Shown: piece after piece, positions 8,727-20,145 of the stretch | Numbering within the stretch: the stretch's first letter is position 1 | How the letters are laid out: every line of letters starts with the position of its first letter | Assembly (NCBI GenBank): GCA_012932865.1 | Contig: SAXG01000006.1 | Coordinates: 496,001-560,000, forward strand | Source: Amylostereum areolatum | Lineage: Eukaryota > Basidiomycota > Agaricomycetes > Russulales > Stereaceae | Direction: 5' to 3' | DNA: 64,000 bases | Program-made: the position numbers and the translations under genes | The notes under the pieces: model-generated | Seen by the model: only the letters and a program-made list of their open reading frames with translations | Databases searched by the model: none | What the model was told of the DNA's origin: nothing

Positions 8727-11700
8727 GGGGGCTGACGATGTACACGGCATCTGAAGCCCAAGTTTCTGTCTCTCGCTCATCTGGTTTTGTGGCGCCTCGG
8801 TGGCCTGGTTCTCGTTTACATATGCGCATTGTTGATTTGGACTGTACTACTACGGGGGATATCCCCATTATGACTTCTCTTACGGACTCTATCGGTACGG
8901 GCACGCGTCCCGTTGTTATTTTAGATACTCAGGCTTCGATTTGTGAGCCTTCGGCTTTGGATATGGCTTCGGTTTCGGCTTCAGTTTTGGATACGGCTTT
9001 GGATACAGACTCGGTTTTGGATATGGACCCTGTGAAGTCAGGGACAATGCCGTGCGATGGAAGGGGCACGGCGCCCAAATCATGTTATATGGCACCTGGA
9101 ACGGCTCAATGGACGCTTCGTCGCTTAAGGGAAGACAAACCCGAAAGTGCGATTGCAATCCTTCGCATCTGGACACACCACCGACGCCGTGACGAGGCTA
9201 CTTATGAAGCCATCAAGGAAATAACTGGCATGGGAGATGAGTTAGCATGTCAAGCCCTACTAGAGCTTGCCACTCCTATGCAGTTCATACGCTCCTCCAG
9301 CGCCAAGGAACAAACGGTCATTCCCACACAACTGGTGGTAAATTCCAAGCGCATTGTCAAAGCTCTCGCACTCCTGGACAGTGGTTGCACTGGCTCGTGT
9401 ATCAACACGAAGTTTGTGCAGGAAAATCACATCCCCACGCGACGGACTGCTCGCCCAATCCCAGTACGAAATGCAGACGGCACTCTCAACACAGGAGGTC
9501 CCATCACGGAATATGTCACACTTCGCCTAAATATTCAAGACCATGAAGAAAACATTGATCTGGCGGTCTCCAATCTAGGAGATACGGACCTTTTCATTGG
9601 ACATGAGTGGCTAAAGAAGCACAACCCTCACATCGACTGGAAATCCGGGTCAATTGAATTCGACCGATGCCCTATCAGCTGCTCTCGTCCCCCTCCCCTC
9701 CTCAATATCGATGATGATGAAGAGGAGGAGGAAGAGCCAGTCCACATGGAAAAAGACGAGCAGCTGTTTGCCTTCGACTGGGATGGCTACAAAGCAACAT
9801 ACCGCATCCGGACCCATGCATCGGACATTGCAATTGAAGAGCACGCTAAGAAAAAGGAACAGACCTTCTCTGAGCGAGTCCCAACGGCGTACCACGAATT
9901 CAAGGACATCTTTGACAAAGACGACTTCGACAAGCTCCCTAAGCGACGCCCATGGGACCACGCCATTGAGCTCACTCCTAACTTCAAACCCGTTGATTGC
10001 AAAGTTTACCCCCTCACATTAGATGAGCAGAAGCAACTGGACACCTTTTTGGAAGAGAACCTGAGATCTGGCCAGATCCAACCGTCCAAATCACCCATGG
10101 CCTCCCCATTCTTCTTCATCAAGAAAAAAGACGGCTCGCTACGTCCTGTGCAGGACTATCGAAAGCTCAATGAGATGACAATAAAGAACCGTTACCCGCT
10201 CCCGCTCATCCAAGAGTTGGTTGACAAGCTTAAGGGAGCACGGCACTTTACCAAGCTCGATGTCCGATGGGGGTACAACAATGTTCGGATTAAAGAAGGG
10301 GACGAATGGAAAGCTGCATTCCGCACGAACAAAGGTCTCTACGAGCCTACAGTCATGTTCTTCGGACTCACCAACTCCCCATCTACGTTCCAAGCCATGA
10401 TGAATGACCTGTTCAAAGACTTGATCCACCAAGGAGTCGTGGTCGTCTATTTGGACGACATCCTCATCTTCACACATACGCTAGAAGAACATCGTCGGAT
10501 AGTCAAGGAGGTCCTTCGGATCCTGCGAGAAAACAAACTCTATCTGAAGCCAGAAAAGTGCGAGTTTGAGAAGGCAGAAATCGAATACCTGGGCATGATT
10601 GTCGGCGGAGGAAGGGTTCGCATGGATCCAGCAAAGGTCGCGGCAATCACCAATTGGCCAGCCCCCAAAACGAAGAAACAACTTCAATCGTTTTTGGGCT
10701 TTTGCAACTTCTACCGTCGCTTTATCAAGGACTTCAGCGGCATTGCTCACCCAATGACTAAACTCACTGAGAAGACGGAATGGGTCTGGGACACCCCACA
10801 GCAGGAGGCTTTTGAGGAACTCAAGCGACGTATAACATCGCAGCCAGTCCTAGCAATCCCTACAGACGATGGGCAGTTCCGTGTCGAGGCGGACTCCTCT
10901 GACTATGCCACGGGCGCGGTACTTTCGCAACAACAGGACAATGGCAAATGGCACCCGGTCGCCTTCCTCTCAAAGTCCCTCAGCGAAGCTGAGAGGAACT
11001 ATGAAATTTATGACAAGGAACTACTGGCTATCATGACGGCACTAGAGGAATGGAGACAATACCTCATGGGGGCACGACAGGAGTTTGAAATCTGGTCGGA
11101 TCATCGCAATCTCACGTACTTCCGCAAGGCACAGAAGCTAAATCGGAGACAAGCACGATGGTTAACGGAGCTACAAGAGTATCATTGTACGCTACTCCAC
11201 AAGCCTGGCAAAACAATGGGTAAACCCGATGCTATTTCCCGACTAGCGGGCCTTGAGAAGGGGGAGAAAGACAATGAAAACATTGTACTCCTGAAACCAG
11301 AACTCTTTCGCGCCCTCAACCATGCAGGAATTATAACCAATGGACCTGACAATGTCTTCATTGAGCGGATTCAGGAGGCTACCTTACTCCGAGACCATGC
11401 AGTAGAACGCGCCTTAGCACTCAAAGTGAAGGGATGGCTGGAACACGCAGATGGAACGATCACCTGGCAACACAGACTCTATGTCCCAAGAGACAAAGGA
11501 CTCCGTGCAGACATCATCCAAGCTCATCATGACAGCCCGCTTGTCGGTCATCCAGGACGATACAAGACCCATGAGCTCATCACGCGCAACTACTGGTGGC
11601 CTGCCATTAGAGACGATGTCCGGAAATATGTTGAAGGATGTGAGACCTGCCAACGTACCAAGATTAGACATGATCGCATTGCCGCTCCACTCCACCCACA

Positions 11701-12898
11701 TGACCCACCACAAGCACCTTGGGAGCATGTATCCATCGACTTTGTCATGCCGCTCCCAGTCTCGGATGGAAAAGACGCTATCTGCAATGTGAACTGCATG
11801 GGTACCAAGCAGGTTGTATTCTGGGCCACGACCAAAGACCTAACGGAGGACGAACTTGCCTTCGAGTACCTACGCGAGGTGGTCCCCCATCATGGAATTC
11901 CTAGAAAGATCGTCAGCGACCGTGGCAGCGTGTTTGTCTCCAAATTCACCACGGCATTGTTCCAACTGTTAGGCATTGAAGGGAACCCGTCCACGGCGTA
12001 TCACCCTCAGATGGACGGACAGACCGAACGCTCCAACATGACCATGGAAAACTACCTTCGCATCTTCGTCAATCAACGACAGGACAATTGGACACGTTAC
12101 CTCCCACTTGCCATGACTGCGCTCAACAACATAGTCCATAGTTCGATTGGGATGTCTCCCAACTTTGCCAACTATGGTCGGGAACTCTACCTGGGGACAA
12201 ACCCTCGACGTGAAACAGACAACCCATCGGCGAACGAGTTTGCACAACGCATGCGAGACATCTATGAGGAAGCCCGCTCTGCGCTAAAGGCAGCACAGGA
12301 CGATCAAAAGCGCTTTTACGATCGCAAGAAGGACGAACCAATAGATTACAAAATTGGAGACTTCGTCTGGCTGGAAGCCAAGACCAGAGATGGCCAAACC
12401 GTAATCAAAACGGCACGTCCTATGCAAAAGCTAGATGACAAGCGCTTTGGTCCTTTCGAAATCCTGGAGAAAGTCGGAGCGTCGGCTTACAAGCTTCGCC
12501 TCCCTACATCCTGGTCACGAAAACATCCGGTCTTCAACGAGTCCCTCCTATCTCCACACAATGGTCCCGCCTTTGACAATCAGAAAGCACCTACACCTCC
12601 ACCGCCAGAGTTAGTCCAAGGAGAGGAAGTCTATGAGGTCGAAAAGATTATAGACTCCAAAAAAGTTGGTCGTGGCTTCAAGTACCTCGTCAAATGGAAA
12701 GGCTACCCAGACAATGACAATACTTGGGAGCCTCTCACCAATCTCCAGAATGCCAAGAAACGCATTGACGACTTCCACCGTGAACATCCGGGTGCCCCGA
12801 AACCTGCACGCCTTAATCGTTGGAAACTCCTGTCGGAGGAAGAAACTGGATCTGATTACGACGAGGACGTCGAATCTAAGGAAGGGGTGATGTCATGA
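8723..12898 (+). CDS. Pol polyprotein of the nested gypsy
   Basis: About 1391 codons without a break. After a linker of about 200 residues (with an Asp/Ser-rich degenerate repeat near 8950-9030) come the aspartic protease (LLDSGCTGSCI, about residue 218), reverse transcriptase (YLDDIL, about 575), RNase H (FRVEADSSDYATGAVL, about 720), integrase with HHCC zinc finger (HHDSPLVGH ... CETCQRTK, about 934-980), catalytic core (SIDFVMPLP, VSDRGSVF and the TERSN helix), and a chromodomain (YLVKWKGYPDNDNTWEP, about 1300-1350). The gene order and chromodomain place it in the Ty3/gypsy chromoviruses. The stop codon lies inside the 3' LTR. All catalytic residues that can be judged by eye are present. 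Confidence 0.96.
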   Translation: MRGLTMYTASEAQVSVSRSSGFVAPRWPGSRLHMRIVDLDCTTTGDIPIMTSLTDSIGTGTRPVVILDTQASICEPSALDMASVSASVLDTALDTDSVLDMDPVKSGTMPCDGRGTAPKSCYMAPGTAQWTLRRLREDKPESAIAILRIWTHHRRRDEATYEAIKEITGMGDELACQALLELATPMQFIRSSSAKEQTVIPTQLVVNSKRIVKALALLDSGCTGSCINTKFVQENHIPTRRTARPIPVRNADGTLNTGGPITEYVTLRLNIQDHEENIDLAVSNLGDTDLFIGHEWLKKHNPHIDWKSGSIEFDRCPISCSRPPPLLNIDDDEEEEEEPVHMEKDEQLFAFDWDGYKATYRIRTHASDIAIEEHAKKKEQTFSERVPTAYHEFKDIFDKDDFDKLPKRRPWDHAIELTPNFKPVDCKVYPLTLDEQKQLDTFLEENLRSGQIQPSKSPMASPFFFIKKKDGSLRPVQDYRKLNEMTIKNRYPLPLIQELVDKLKGARHFTKLDVRWGYNNVRIKEGDEWKAAFRTNKGLYEPTVMFFGLTNSPSTFQAMMNDLFKDLIHQGVVVVYLDDILIFTHTLEEHRRIVKEVLRILRENKLYLKPEKCEFEKAEIEYLGMIVGGGRVRMDPAKVAAITNWPAPKTKKQLQSFLGFCNFYRRFIKDFSGIAHPMTKLTEKTEWVWDTPQQEAFEELKRRITSQPVLAIPTDDGQFRVEADSSDYATGAVLSQQQDNGKWHPVAFLSKSLSEAERNYEIYDKELLAIMTALEEWRQYLMGARQEFEIWSDHRNLTYFRKAQKLNRRQARWLTELQEYHCTLLHKPGKTMGKPDAISRLAGLEKGEKDNENIVLLKPELFRALNHAGIITNGPDNVFIERIQEATLLRDHAVERALALKVKGWLEHADGTITWQHRLYVPRDKGLRADIIQAHHDSPLVGHPGRYKTHELITRNYWWPAIRDDVRKYVEGCETCQRTKIRHDRIAAPLHPHDPPQAPWEHVSIDFVMPLPVSDGKDAICNVNCMGTKQVVFWATTKDLTEDELAFEYLREVVPHHGIPRKIVSDRGSVFVSKFTTALFQLLGIEGNPSTAYHPQMDGQTERSNMTMENYLRIFVNQRQDNWTRYLPLAMTALNNIVHSSIGMSPNFANYGRELYLGTNPRRETDNPSANEFAQRMRDIYEEARSALKAAQDDQKRFYDRKKDEPIDYKIGDFVWLEAKTRDGQTVIKTARPMQKLDDKRFGPFEILEKVGASAYKLRLPTSWSRKHPVFNESLLSPHNGPAFDNQKAPTPPPPELVQGEEVYEVEKIIDSKKVGRGFKYLVKWKGYPDNDNTWEPLTNLQNAKKRIDDFHREHPGAPKPARLNRWKLLSEEETGSDYDEDVESKEGVMS

Positions 12899-13348
12899 AC
12901 GGTCTATAATTTTCTTTTTACTTTACATCGGTTACACGCTTTAGGACTTATCGACTTATCACCGGTCCGGCTCCACCTTGGCCCGGACCCGGCTCATCTA
13001 TATCCCGCCCGGACCCACGTGACTCATCTCGGTCCGGGTCTGACTCCTTTCTCTTGACTCATGCTGTACGATACTGACTCACGCTGTGCTCTTTTACATA
13101 CGACTGCTTACTTATACTTGGTCTGCTTACTGATCGCCGTGTATTGGTTGCTTACCTAAGTCTCTCTCCTCTTGTGTATATAAGGCTCGCTCTCGCTGTA
13201 CATATTCCTTATCTCGAGCTAGTCAATTCTACCGACTTTGCTTGCTTTCCCTCGTCTGTCGCCGTGTCTGATCGGCTCCCCTCTGTCGTCCTCATCTTCT
13301 AGTCAGCTGTGTCGTAACTTGGTGCTGTCGCACTAGTCGTTGCTGACA
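12891..13348 (+). repeat. 3' LTR of the nested gypsy (458 bp)
   Basis: Partner of 5833-6290. Its first eight bases supply the pol stop codon (TGA at 12896-12898). The polypurine tract AAGGAAGGGGTGA lies directly before it at 12878-12890. Confidence 0.95.
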
Positions 13349-13502
13349 GTGGTCGACATTGCTAGCTGAGACGATCGGATTGGTGGAGGAAGTGTTGGCT
13401 GCGTTTGGGGTGGTGGACATTGGTGATCTGTCTTGTTGAACCCGTAGGGTTTTTATCCCCCCCTTGTTGGCAGTGCATTCGCCTGAATGCCGTTGAGTCT
13501 CA

Positions 13503-16473
13503 CTAATGTCTCACTTTCGTCTTGCGTTTCTTTCGTCTTGTTGGTCTTCCTTCTCGCTGCGTTGCGTCGGTTTCGTCGCGATCAGTGGTTTCTGTGTTGG
13601 TATCTTTGATTGGCTGTGGTGGCAACTTCGGTGCCTTGGGGTTATTCCGATGGAACTCTGCGATCGCATCTTTTGATCCCTCTAGATTAGATGCTGGTTC
13701 CCATGTGTTACCGGAGTCTGGGTATCCTTTCCATTTTACGAAGTAATGTAGCGGTTCTGAATATCGTTTGTCTAATTTTGAGGCTACTATCGTTTCTAGT
13801 TCGTAGAGTTCTTCATCGTTTACTAGTTCTGGAGGTGGTCTTTCGTAAGCTTCGCCGTATTGTTCTGTTTCTTTGAATGGAATCAACAATGCTGCGTGGA
13901 ATACTGGATGTATTTTCCACTTCGTCGGTAGTTCTAGGCGGTAGGTTACCGGTCCTATAACCTTTTCGATTTTGAATGGGCCGAATCGTTTCGGTGCTAG
14001 CTTGGTTTTCGGGTATACCGTGTTAAGGTTTTTTCCGTCTAACCATACTTGGTCGCCTTGTTTGAGTTGATCTCTTAGCGTGAACGTTTGATCATGCTGC
14101 ATTTTCATCAATTTAGCAGCTATTTCCAGACTTGCTTCCGCGTTGTCCCATGCGTCCTTAAAGTTTTTTATTCTTTCTTCGGCCGTCGGTATTCGCGGAT
14201 CGGTTGGTATTGCCGGATTGAAAACCGGTTGATACCCGTGTAGGAGTTCGAATGGGGAAGCTTTCGTAGCTGAATGTTGCCTTATGTTGTGTGCAAATTC
14301 TGCTTTTGGTAGGAGTTTCGCCCAATTCGTTTGATCTCCGTTGCAGAATGCTCGAAGATATTGTTCTAACTCTTGATTCACTCTTTCTGTTTCGCCATCT
14401 GTTTGGGGATGATACGCTGTACTGAGCGATGAAATAACTCCGAGGCTTTCGCAGATGGATTGGAATACTTTGGATGCGAATTGAGGACCTCGGTCCGATA
14501 TCATTCTTTTCCATAGTCCAAATCGTCTGTAAACGTTGTCGATCAGAAGGTCAGCTGTTTCTTCTGCGTTGATCGTCTTTAGGCACGGTGTGAATACTGC
14601 GGTTTTGGTGAACCTATCGACGACTACGTTGATCGAATCGAATCCGTTGGAGATCGGAAGATCTGTAATGAAATCTGATGTGATTGTTTCCCATGGTCGT
14701 TCTGGTATTTCCGTAGGTTGTAATGGGTGTTTCGCCGGATGCGTGACATTCTTCGTTGACTGGCATACGGGACATCCTTGAACATAATCTTTTACGAAGG
14801 AAATCATCTTTGGCCACCAAAAGTTTCTTTGTACTAGTTCTAGAGTTTTCATTTCGCCTGGATGTCCAATCGTTTCTAGATCATGATGCGATTTTAGGAT
14901 CATGCGCCTGAGTTCGAGATTCTGTGGTACATAGATTTTTCCTTTTCTGATGATCAGATCGTTCTCGAAGTTCCAGTCTTCGATTCCTTTTGCGAGGGTG
15001 CGTGGTCCCGATCTTTTGATCGTATCTAACGCCGTCCAAACTTCATCATCTAGGTGAGAGAAGTTTCTTAGTTCTTTGAGAAGTTCCTTGTCTCCGACTG
15101 CTTCGACTGTTCCTCTTCCGGTGGCTCTAGCCCTGAAAACCGAAGGGTGAAGTAGGATGCGGTCGTCGTTGTCTGGAATATCTTCCTTATGATCTGGTCT
15201 TCTAGAGAGTCCGTCTGCTTTGTTTGTACTTCCTGGTTTGTGTACCAGGGTGTAGTCGAAACGGGACAGATACAAGCTCCATCGTGCTTGTCGTCGATTG
15301 AGTTTCTGAGCTGTTGTGAAATATTCTAGATTTTTGTGATCTGTCCAGATTTCGACTTTGTGGTTCGCTCCTTCTAGATAGTGTCGCCAGTGTTCTAAGG
15401 CTTTCACTACTCCTAAGAGTTCTTTGTCGTATATCTCGTAATTTTGTTCCGCGGGAGATAGTGATTTGGATAGGTACGCGACCGGATGCCATCTTTCGAT
15501 CTCGTCTGGCTGCGATAGGATGGCTCCGTACGCAAAGTCGGAGGCGTCACTCTCTATGCGGAATGGTTTGTTTTCATCGGGCATGATCAAGATCGGGGAC
15601 GATGTGAATTCTTGTTTCAGTCTTTCGAAAGTACGTTCACATTCGGCCGTCCAGTTCCATTCGTGGTCTTTCTTTGTGAGCTGGAATAGGGGTCTGGCGA
15701 TCTTGGAATAGTCTTTGATGAAGCGTCGATAGAAATTTCCAAATCCGAGGAATGATTGGACTTCTTTTACTTTCCTCGGTGTGGGCCATTCGGCTAGCCC
15801 TTGGACTTTGACCGGATCCATCTGTACCTTGTTGTGCGTGATTATCACGCCTAGGTACTCGATCGATGGTTGTTCGAAGAAGCACTTCTCCGGTTTGAGG
15901 AATAGATCGTTCCGTTCTAGAAGTTGGAGGGCTTCTTTCATAATTCTTCTATGTTCGTCGAGTGTTTCTGTAAATATCAGTATGTCATCCATATAGACCA
16001 CTACTTTTCCGGTGTCTATTAATTCTTTGAATAGTGCGTTCATCATTGCTTGGAATGTTGCGGGTGAGTTGGTTAGTCCGAAGAACATCACCATTGGTTC
16101 GAAAAGGCCTCTGTTTGTTTTGAATGCCGCTTTCCATTGATCTCCTTCCTTGATCCGAACATTGTTGTATCCCCATCGGAGATCGAGCTTTGAGAAGATT
16201 TTAGCGCCTTTTAATTTGTCGATGAGATCTGAAATGAGCGGTATCGGGTATTCGTTTTTGACCGTTATCGAGTTAAGATAGCGATAGTCCTGTACTGGTC
16301 GGAGAGATCCATCTTTCTTCTTGATAAAGAAGAAGGGTGACGATATCTCTGATTTTGATTCTCGGATGTACCCTTTTCGTAAATGTTCGTCTATGAATGT
16401 GTCCAGTTCCTTTCGTTCTGGTACCGTCATTGGGTATACTTTGCAATTTCGAGGTTTCCATCCTTCAGTCAGG
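13503..16473 (-). CDS. Pol of the outer element: RT, RNase H, integrase, chromodomain
   Basis: Continuation of the pol frame downstream of the TRIM insertion. Order of domains: reverse transcriptase with VVYMDDIL (catalytic YMDD) and FFGLTNSPATFQ; RNase H with FRIESDASDFAYGAIL; integrase with an HHCC zinc finger (HHDLETIGH ... CPVCQSTK) and the catalytic core (TSDFITDL, ISDRGPQF, then the Glu-bearing helix after TDGETERV); and a C-terminal chromodomain with YFVKWKGYPDSGNTWEP. The tail is basic (RRKKRKTK). This is the Ty3/gypsy gene order, and the chromodomain puts it with the chromoviruses, whose integrases are thought to target chromatin marks. No stop or frameshift was seen. Confidence 0.93.
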
Positions 16474-16965
16474 TGTCAGCAACGGTCTACCTGCGATGCA
16501 GGTTCAGGACGTCGCGACGAGGTACAAGGCGAGGAGAGACGAGGATAGGACGAGGTATGAACTAGGTAAAACGAAGGTGTGGATCTACCCCTACAGCACT
16601 TAGGGAGGATCCCCCAGGTAGCCGGAGAATAGAAAAGGTCGAGATGACCCCTCCTCATAGATTAGTGAGCCCTTATATACATGAGGATAAGGACCCAAAC
16701 GAAGACAAACAAAGCCGGAGTAGGAGTGGGTCAGGACGGACTACGAAGTGGGTACCACGGAGTACGAAGTGGGTCACAGCACGAGGCGAGGTAAGTATGA
16801 CTCCATGGTCTAGATCATGACCGAGGAAGCCGAGAAGACCGGTATGCCCGAAGGGCCGGACGCAATGCGAAGCGAGGCGAAGTCCGATGCGAGGTCCGAT
16901 GGTAAACTACTATAAACTACAATAAATGTAGGTCCGATGTATACAATTTGGAGGCGTTCATGACA
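16474..16965 (-). repeat. LTR of the TRIM-like element (3' on its own strand)
   Basis: 492 bp, matching 18732-19223. TATA-like TATATAAGG on the minus strand at 16671-16679. Confidence 0.93.
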
Positions 16966-18731
16966 TTACCCCCAATTCACATTCATTGTCCTCAATGATC
17001 AGCCAAAAAACATGAACGAATTAAGGCCGGTTCCAAAAACCGAAAAAAATGGAACATTTTTACCTAAAGGGTCTGGCGCTTGGATCGCGTCGCCTCGACG
17101 CTCAGCTGCGCTCTCGCTTTGGGCGAGGCTCTCTTCAGCACTTCGTTGGGGCTCGCTAGCCTACGATCGCCCTGCGACCCTTTACCCGAAGGTATCCCGA
17201 ATACCGTGCGAGCTCTCTCCAAGAGCTCGCTCCATTTACTGCCTCTAGTACCTTCGACCAAAAACGACTTTGCGAAACTAGGTAGTTTCGGTAGCAAAGT
17301 CGCGCGACAGAAGCGAACGAAGTGAGCGTACAGAGCGTGTAAGCGGCCGTCCGAAAAAAATTGTCCGAAGGCAAAACCGATGCGAAGAGTGGCCAAATTA
17401 AGGCCGAAAACGATGCGAAGAATAGCCAATCCGTCGGCTAGCGCTCCTCGTCTCAAGGATTCGAAGTGGCCAATTCGTCGGCCAGCGCTTGAACGATGAT
17501 CAATATGCTTTTCAAGGCGAAGCGAACGCGGAGCGGCCTGAGTTTAATGTCTTCGGCGCGGACAGGAACGATGTGGCCTTTTCGGCCCGAGCGATGAACG
17601 ATGACTTCTAGCGAGGGAGGCGAAGCGGAACCAGTAAAACGACTACGAGGCGGTGCGATGGTGTAATTGTCTTGGCCAATACTTTTTGACTTGTGGGTCG
17701 CTTCCACATTAGGCCTAAGACCCCGAGGATACCGAGGCGATGCTTGAGTGTAATCTTTAGTTTATTTCTAGAGCCAGCCTGCTCAGGGTCATTACGGACC
17801 CGATGGACGATCGATGCGAGGCGGTGCGAGGAATCCGGGGCGCGCGTGCTTATATGGATTGTTCTGAAACCGTCAAAGACGTTTCGCTTTCTTCTTCCGG
17901 CGCGGTGCGATGCGACGATTCCATGCCTTCTAGCATGGGGAGGCGAAGGGGAACCAGGGGGGCGAGGACCAGAGCTTTTGTTAAGCCTTTTCCGAGGAAC
18001 GGAACTGGCCCGTATCGCGGCAAAACGAGGCAATGGTGGATAAGTTTAAAACATTCTAGACCCGCTATGCGTGGTCTAGCCCGGTGGCGGTCATTCCAGG
18101 ACCTGAACGTCATAGTTTAATGAGGTTAACTCCGACAGGAGCCTCGTGTCATTGCGGACCCGTGCTTTTCTATGCGAAGTGAACGCCGGTGCCCTTTGAT
18201 AACGGAGGTAGTTCTCCGACCCGATGATTGCGATTCAGGTGACCATTTCGTCGGTCAGCGCTCCTATGATAGGATCCGGTGATGGCCTAACCCCGAAGGG
18301 CAGTGATCTCCATTCCAGCGGTGCGTCGGTGATACGGCGACTACCATAAGTTTATCGTCCTTGGCGTGGATGCGGGGTAGTTTAACGTCATCTCGGACGT
18401 GACGATGCGAAGCGAAGTACAGTAGTCCGAGGCGAAGCGTTCGGCAGTTGACCAATCCCCGAAGGGAAAGGCATCAAGGCCCAGGCGCTGGGAATTACCA
18501 GCTAACCTGTTATAGACCCCTACAGCGCAGGCATAAGGCCACAGTGCTGCAACAGTTCCGATTAAGGCATTAGGGCATAGGGCCCGTGCCAACTCGATGT
18601 ACAGTGCGAGAGTTCGACTTAGATCCGAGGGTGACCAGTACGTCGGTCGGCGCTCCCCAAAGGGATATGGCAATGCAAACGTAAAGTACGACGAAGCGAC
18701 GCGGTGAACGATGAGGAGGATCTCGACCTTA
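16966..18731 (-). other. Non-coding interior of the TRIM-like element
   Basis: Rich in short imperfect repeats of GATGCGA and GAAGCGA type. The small open frames here have no protein character. No protease, RT or integrase motif in any frame. Confidence 0.7.
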
Positions 18732-19223
18732 TGTCAGCAACGGTCTACCTGCGATGCAGGTTCAGGACGTCGCGACGAGGTACAAGGCGAGGAGAGACGA
18801 GGATAGGACGAGGTATGAACTAGGTAAAACGAAGGTGTGGATCTACCCCTACAGCACTTAGGGAGGATCCCCCAGGTAGCCGGAGAATAGAAAAGGTCGA
18901 GATGACCCCTCCTCATAGATTAGTGAGCCCTTATATACATGAGGATAAGGACCCAAACGAAGACAAACAAAGCCGGAGTAGGAGTGGGTCAGGACGGACT
19001 ACGAAGTGGGTACCACGGAGTACGAAGTGGGTCACAGCACGAGGCGAGGTAAGTATGACTCCATGGTCTAGATCATGACCGAGGAAGCCGAGAAGACCGG
19101 TATGCCCGAAGGGCCGGACGCGATGCGAAGCAAGGCGAAGTCCGATGCGAGGTCCGATGGTAAACTACTATAAACTACAATAAATGTAGGTCCGATGTAT
19201 ACAATTTGGAGGCGTTCATGACA
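18732..19223 (-). repeat. LTR of the TRIM-like element (5' on its own strand)
   Basis: 492 bp partner. The two differences to the other copy are close together (near 19120 and 19134). Confidence 0.93.
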
Positions 19224-20145
19224 TCAGGTCTATCGCGTGATCCCAAGGTCTGCTGATTGGGAAGCGTTCCGACGCTTTCTTTTCGAATACCTTCTGATAC
19301 TGTTTGTAACTAGATGGAATCATCTCATTGAGTGTCTTCTTCTTCTCTCCTATGGCCGCTCTTTCTGCGAGTTCTTGTGCCTTGGTTGCTCTTGCTGTTA
19401 TCCAGATACCGGGTTCGTTTGCTTCTTTTGCAATCGGCATTGTTTCTACGTCCGTTTTTCCATGGAACGTTCTGACTATCCTGATATCGGCGAGATCGGA
19501 GTTGGATTCGGGATCTTCTTGTTCTTCTACCGTTGCGTGATGGTTGATCTTCTGTTCTTCGAATGATTGTAGAGAGTGTTCGTCTTTTCCTTGGACGATC
19601 ATTGTTCTGCTGGTAGTGACGCACGTACCTGGACATGTCTGTAGTGTAATCTGTCTCTTTCTCCAATCAATATGAGGATTGTGTTTCTTGAGCCAAGGGG
19701 TTCCTAAGATTACTTCGTCTCCTCCCAGGGCTGTGACGAACAATCCTAAGTTTTCGCGGTGAATTTCTCCGTTGGTTCCTTCCATCGTCATTGGAAGGTA
19801 CACTTTCTGTTTGATCTCTCCTAGAGTGTTCCTAGATCCATCAACGTTGTATATCGGTATTGGCTTCTTTAATTGGATCAGATTCATCTTGTGTTTTCGT
19901 ACGAAATCTGGATGGATCAGGGTGCTGCTTGCTCCGCTATCTAGCAGTGCCTTTGCGGCGGCTTTACGGAACTTTCCATGAAACGTAACAGGTATGTGAA
20001 TTGATAGAGCGTGCGTTGCTCCATCTTGGTATGACCTTATATACACTGTTCTATTTACGTCATCTCTTGTGTCCTGCACAGGAGATCGATTTGAAAAGTT
20101 CATTGTCTGTGTCCTTTCAACAGCCGCGGTTGAAGGACGATTCAA
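19224..20145 (-). CDS. Pol of the outer element, protease part (cut by TRIM insertion)
   Basis: It is entered by -1 frameshift from gag; the first codon of the open frame is TTG, not ATG. It carries a retropepsin-like aspartic protease with LLDSGASSTL as the catalytic DSG motif and the later GDEVILGTPWL flap/second-half pattern typical of Ty3 elements. It runs to the TCAGG duplication at the TRIM insertion in the sequence RPWDHAIDL, and resumes at 16473 with the expected RT-proximal residues (GWKPRNCKVYPM). The joined pol is 3888 nt, exactly 1296 codons with the stop, so nothing else is broken. Confidence 0.85.

Larger units (their letters stand above)
5833..13348 (+). mobile_element. Nested full-length Ty3/gypsy LTR retrotransposon
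   Basis: LTRs of 458 bp (5833-6290 and 12891-13348) appear identical by eye. The 5-bp duplication GTGGT flanks it at 5828-5832 and 13349-13353. It contains leader, gag, a -1 shift site and an intact pol with chromodomain, all on the plus strand, opposite to its host element. It interrupts the fourth codon of the outer element's ORF3. Intact frames and matching LTRs indicate a very recent, possibly still active copy. Confidence 0.97.
16474..19223 (-). mobile_element. Nested non-autonomous LTR element (TRIM/LARD-like)
   Basis: LTRs of 492 bp (16474-16965 and 18732-19223) differ at two positions by eye and are flanked by TCAGG (16469-16473, 19224-19228). The 1766-bp interior has no gag or pol frame. 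Orientation is set by the polypurine-like GAATTGGGGGTAA next to the LTR at 16966-16978 on the minus strand, and by a TGTATATAAGG block in the LTR. On that strand the LTR begins TGTCATGAACG and ends GTTGCTGACA, then TAAGGTCGAGATCC, almost the same ends as the nested gypsy, so a related gypsy probably moves it in trans. It interrupts the outer pol between protease and RT. Confidence 0.93.

Noticed and set aside
17012..17456. Open frames in the TRIM interior
   Set aside because: Open on both strands over the same stretch, low complexity, no retroelement motif; typical of a repetitive GC-biased spacer.
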